Shown: positions 59,082 to 62,000 of the stretch, in pieces | Position numbering within the stretch: position 1 is the stretch's first letter | Layout of the letters: each line of letters begins with the position of its first letter | Assembly (NCBI GenBank): GCA_949358305.1 | Contig: OX442316.1 | Span: 1-62,000 of the forward strand | Direction: 5' to 3' | Length of the DNA: 62,000 nucleotides | Origin: Strigamia acuminata | Taxonomy: Eukaryota > Arthropoda > Chilopoda > Geophilomorpha > Linotaeniidae | Notes under the pieces: model-generated | What the model saw: only the letters and a program-made list of their open reading frames with translations | Databases searched by the model: none | What the model was told of the DNA's origin: nothing | Made by a program: the position numbers and the translations under genes

Positions 59082-61055
59082 TTGGCTCATCAATCTCCGC
59101 CCGGTTCGCCAGCACGATATATCACGTATCGTCGTAAAGGGCGTGGAGCAGACTCAGGAAGTCATACTGTACCAGTATTCGATGACACCCCAATGTCTCC
59201 TGCTCCGATTCCTCCCATAACAGGAACTGAAGTTCCGGCAGCGACTGAGCGTCATACAGCACATATGTGGCGACTTGTCGGCGGGAATTCCGAATGTAGT
59301 AATTGGAGACGCGAAGAGCATCTTAGAAAAGATCAAGTACCTGGGAAGATTAGGACCGACGTTTACTATTTTCCAATGCCTGGAATCAGACTCAGATCAC
59401 CGAAAGACATTGAAGAATATTGCATGCTCAACAACATAGACTATGAGCCTGAACTTTTCACGTTCCGCAATATTGAATACACGTTGCCAATTATCCCAGG
59501 ACCCCAACATGCAGCCCATCTTTGTCGAACGGAACCGGCCTCTTATGCCGAAATACCCAAATTCACGGACGCTCCGAAATGGCGCGAAGCCATCGATGAG
59601 GAGCTGGGAACGTTCGTCGAGAGAGAGGTCTATGTAGAAGTCCCTAGACCACCTAACACTACCATCTTGGGCTGCAAGTGGATCTTCAAATTGAAGACGG
59701 ATGTAACCGGCACCATCACACGATACAGGGCCCGTCTAGTCGCGCAGGGATTTCGTCAAACGCTGGGCGTGGATTATGATGAAGTTTTCAGCCCAGTGGT
59801 GAATTTTGTTTTAATTCGCCTATTCTTCTGTCTCCTGGTTGTGTTGCGTGGTTGGAAGGACGCCCATCTTGACATTAAATGTGCGTACCTGTATGGTGAG
59901 TTAAAACACAAGGTTTACATGAGGATCCCTGCAGGTGCCACATGCTCCGACCCCAACAACGTTTGGCTACTCGTAAAATCGCTCTACGGACTGCACCAAT
60001 CAGGAAGGCAGTGGTTTGAAAAGCTGGATGAAGCCCTTCGAGATCTTGGATTTAAGAAGATGCCGGCATGTAACTGTGTTTACACATTTGGGAATTCTGC
60101 CGTAATGTTGATCTATGTGGATGATATTGTTCTCTTTTATGCTTCAGACAGCATTTTCAGCCAGTTACTTGCCCTCATTAGTTCAAAGTTCCAGATAGTT
60201 AATCTTGGTCCAATCACGAGACTACTGGGCGTTGAGTTCATCCGTGACGCAGGGCGCACGTTCATCACACAACGTGCGTACATCGCAAAACTTGTGAAGA
60301 AATTTGGCATTGCAACCAACAATCGCATCAAGGTTCCCGTGACTCCCGGCACCACACTCGTGAGAGGGTCAACCGAAAATCTGGCAGACTTTCCCTACAG
60401 GTCACTCATTGGATCATTATTATTCCTGGCGTCAAGAACGCGCCCCGACATTCTTTACTCAGTGATTGCTCTGGCACAATTCAACACATGCTACAATCAA
60501 ACGCATATCCGTGCATTGCTACAGGTCATGCAATACGTCGCCAACACTGCGGACTTGTGCATTGAGTTGTCCGGTTGCACATCATCACAACTGTGGGCAT
60601 TCACTGACGCGTCGTGGGCAAGCGATCCAGAAACATCCTTGAGCTTCGGTGGCTACATCACCTATGTTGGAAACGTACCGATCGGCTGGTCTTGCCGAAA
60701 ACAGTCAACCGTGGCATGCTCAACAATGGAGGCGGAGTTTATCGCCCTTGTTGAGTGTGTCAAGGAGCTGTATTGGTTGAATCACGTGTACACCCAGTTT
60801 CCAGCTTTGAATCGCCTATCTCGACCCGTCGTTTATTCCGACGCCCTGGCCAGCATACAGTTCACCTCAAACGATGTGGAGAACTCGAAGACTCGACATA
60901 TCCGCGTTCGTTATCACTGGCTCAGGGAATGGTTCACGGCGGGACGCTTTGATCTCCGAAAAGTGGAAAGCGAGTTCAATGTCGCGGACATTTTCACGAA
61001 ATGGCTCAGTTCGGAGCGTCTACGATCGCTGATTGCCAACATCTTCAGATCATAG
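59082..61055 (+). CDS. pol: copia pol fragment: MBD-like domain, reverse transcriptase, RNase H
   Basis: The frame is open from 58992 to the stop at 61055 with no ATG at its start; numbering here counts from the TTG at 59082 (657 codons). A Pro/Ser linker leads to a methyl-CpG-binding-domain-like segment (about residues 75-129: WRREEHLRK, TDVYYF, RLRSPKDIEEY), then copia reverse transcriptase: WIFKLK, DYDEVFSPV, HLDIKCAYLYGEL, SLYGLHQSGRQWFEKL and the catalytic YVDD at 345-348. RNase H follows with TDASWASD, STMEAEFIAL, a later SDALASI and the usual C-terminal FNVADIFTKWL. The domain is complete and undamaged. Gag, protease and integrase, normally upstream in the same polyprotein, were deleted between the primer site and the linker. 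Translation would need an internal ATG. Confidence 0.95.
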   Translation: MAHQSPPGSPARYITYRRKGRGADSGSHTVPVFDDTPMSPAPIPPITGTEVPAATERHTAHMWRLVGGNSECSNWRREEHLRKDQVPGKIRTDVYYFPMPGIRLRSPKDIEEYCMLNNIDYEPELFTFRNIEYTLPIIPGPQHAAHLCRTEPASYAEIPKFTDAPKWREAIDEELGTFVEREVYVEVPRPPNTTILGCKWIFKLKTDVTGTITRYRARLVAQGFRQTLGVDYDEVFSPVVNFVLIRLFFCLLVVLRGWKDAHLDIKCAYLYGELKHKVYMRIPAGATCSDPNNVWLLVKSLYGLHQSGRQWFEKLDEALRDLGFKKMPACNCVYTFGNSAVMLIYVDDIVLFYASDSIFSQLLALISSKFQIVNLGPITRLLGVEFIRDAGRTFITQRAYIAKLVKKFGIATNNRIKVPVTPGTTLVRGSTENLADFPYRSLIGSLLFLASRTRPDILYSVIALAQFNTCYNQTHIRALLQVMQYVANTADLCIELSGCTSSQLWAFTDASWASDPETSLSFGGYITYVGNVPIGWSCRKQSTVACSTMEAEFIALVECVKELYWLNHVYTQFPALNRLSRPVVYSDALASIQFTSNDVENSKTRHIRVRYHWLREWFTAGRFDLRKVESEFNVADIFTKWLSSERLRSLIANIFRS

Positions 61056-61279
61056 ACCTGCACTACCTTCAATAATGACATTCCTAAGTTATTTTTCCCA
61101 AAGTTGAGGATAATCGAGTTCAGTGGGAATCCTCGGGCTTCCTTAGTGAAGAGTTCTTCAATATCAGTACCCGGCTTGATTATTCGCCTATATTATTTGT
61201 TTTTCTGAATATAACACACTGTAATTCCAGCATCTGTTAGCTATCTCCCCTGTAATTATTCACCATCGAAGAGGGGATT
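61056..61279 (+). other. 3' untranslated part and polypurine tract
   Basis: Between the pol stop and the 3' LTR there is no ORF. The purine run GAAGAGGGGA (61268-61277) two bases before the LTR is the probable plus-strand primer. Confidence 0.8.
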
Positions 61280-61812
61280 TGTGGGTCTAAAGACCATTTA
61301 TTTGATCGATGTCGAATGTTTCTGATGTCAATTTAGCGTTTTATTTCACACGATGTAAACTTTTACTGCTTTAGAATCAAATGCGGTATTTGTATTTGCT
61401 TTACGATTGTTCCGTACGAAATTCCGTACGATTTATGTATCTACTAATGAGATTTGTTCTATTTTTCAATGTTAATGTTATTATCTGGCACTAGAGTGCC
61501 ACACTTTTTTTTTCCTTGCAAAATCCAAGATGGCGCAACACACGGGCGTGTGTTGCCCTGACTGTTTATCCACATCAAAGTAATGTATTTTCGTTTAATT
61601 AAATTGTTTTTAGTAGTTTTAACAATTGTACTTACTTTAAAGCACCTTCTGTGCTCTTTTGTGCGCGAATAAGCGGCCTTAAGCCGCGCGCTTGTTACGA
61701 AACGTATTGCGACGTATCGCAAACGTTCGCGTCGCAGACCGACGCCATTACGGCAATTTGCCGCACGCTTCTCGGCGATATCTCGCCGATATCTGCGCCC
61801 CTCTGTTCTACA
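61280..61812 (+). repeat. 3' LTR
   Basis: 533 bp, same ends and, as far as I compared, the same sequence as the 5' LTR. Confidence 0.97.
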
Positions 61813-61817
61813 TAAAC

Positions 61818-62000
61818 CTTAGTAGAAGGCTCCAATGTAAGTTTTAGAAACATCCAACCAATGATTTGGGAGAATAGACTTTTGATCTCATCACAGTTGA
61901 CTTAGCACAAACACCACAAGTCCAGGGTCTCTGAATGTTTAGAAATAGTGTTTAAACCTTAGTAGAAGTTTTCAATATAAGTTTTAGCAACACCCAAGCA
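61818..62000. repeat. Satellite continuing after the copia insertion
   Basis: 61818-61893 completes the interrupted 140-bp monomer. At 61894 a 147-bp-type monomer (variant with GTCCAGGGTC and AGAAGTTTTC) begins and runs off the window. The order agrees with other blocks in the array, so the insertion did not disturb it. Confidence 0.97.

Larger units (their letters stand above)
58434..61812 (+). mobile_element. Ty1/copia LTR retrotransposon, internally deleted
   Basis: A 3,379-bp element: 533-bp LTR (TG...CA), primer binding site, a pol fragment ORF, polypurine tract, 533-bp LTR, and 5-bp TAAAC target duplication. It inserted into a satellite monomer after position 64. The LTRs look identical, so the insertion is young. 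The 2.3-kb interior lacks gag, protease and integrase, so it cannot move alone but keeps every cis signal needed to be mobilised by a complete relative. Confidence 0.97.

Overview
The window is animal-like nuclear DNA. Genes are split by short GT-AG introns with long pyrimidine tracts and many (TTTA)n runs, polyadenylation signals follow the genes, and there are a piggyBac transposase, tRNA-derived SINE-like pieces, a Ty1/copia retrotransposon primed by initiator tRNA-Met, and a long tandem satellite. I cannot name the species. Gene models below were built by hand from splice sites whose reading phase carries across every intron; no transcript data were available.

Positions 1 to about 20.3 kb are gene-dense and CpG-rich. 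In order: the 3' part of a zinc-finger/PHD-like gene (186-1893, +); a complete six-exon piggyBac transposase (2989-5309, +); a coiled-coil protein with 8-residue repeats (6899-5545, -); a small two-exon coiled-coil protein (8677-8116, -); an Ala-rich protein (10094-10727, +); a dead fragment of a thymidine kinase (11512-11578, +); a six-exon double-C2H2 protein (13733-11733, -); and a seven-exon Glu-rich repeat protein (17702-14033, -).

From about 20.4 to 45.28 kb many diverged copies of one CpG-rich non-coding repeat family (called R here) fill most of the space. Islands of genes lie among them: a coiled-coil gene (23733-24415), a retropepsin-like protein without the catalytic motif (26667-27210), a coiled-coil gene (29863-29272, -), two genes built from 78-nt exons (31228-32115 and 36945-37649), an intact intronless thymidine kinase (32996-32439, -), a partly resolved gene (40372-40653) and a compact 110-residue double-C2H2 gene (41404-40856, -). 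Several of these are paralogues, so the locus looks like a private set of expanded gene families. A piggyBac transposase, a virus-type intronless TK, lineage-restricted families and repeats with conserved hairpins together suggest a large composite mobile element or a degraded, intron-bearing endogenous DNA virus. That is inference: no capsid, polymerase or terminase gene is visible here.

At about 45.285 kb the CpG-rich repeats stop abruptly. An AT-rich stretch without genes follows (45286-46883), then a satellite made of exactly 140-bp and 147-bp monomers (46884-58433 and 61818-62000). The satellite is interrupted by a young, internally deleted copia element (58434-61812) with 533-bp LTRs and a 5-bp target duplication. 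The remaining copia ORF carries a methyl-CpG-binding-domain-like module directly before its reverse transcriptase. That module and the compact spliced gene families are the most unusual content of the window.
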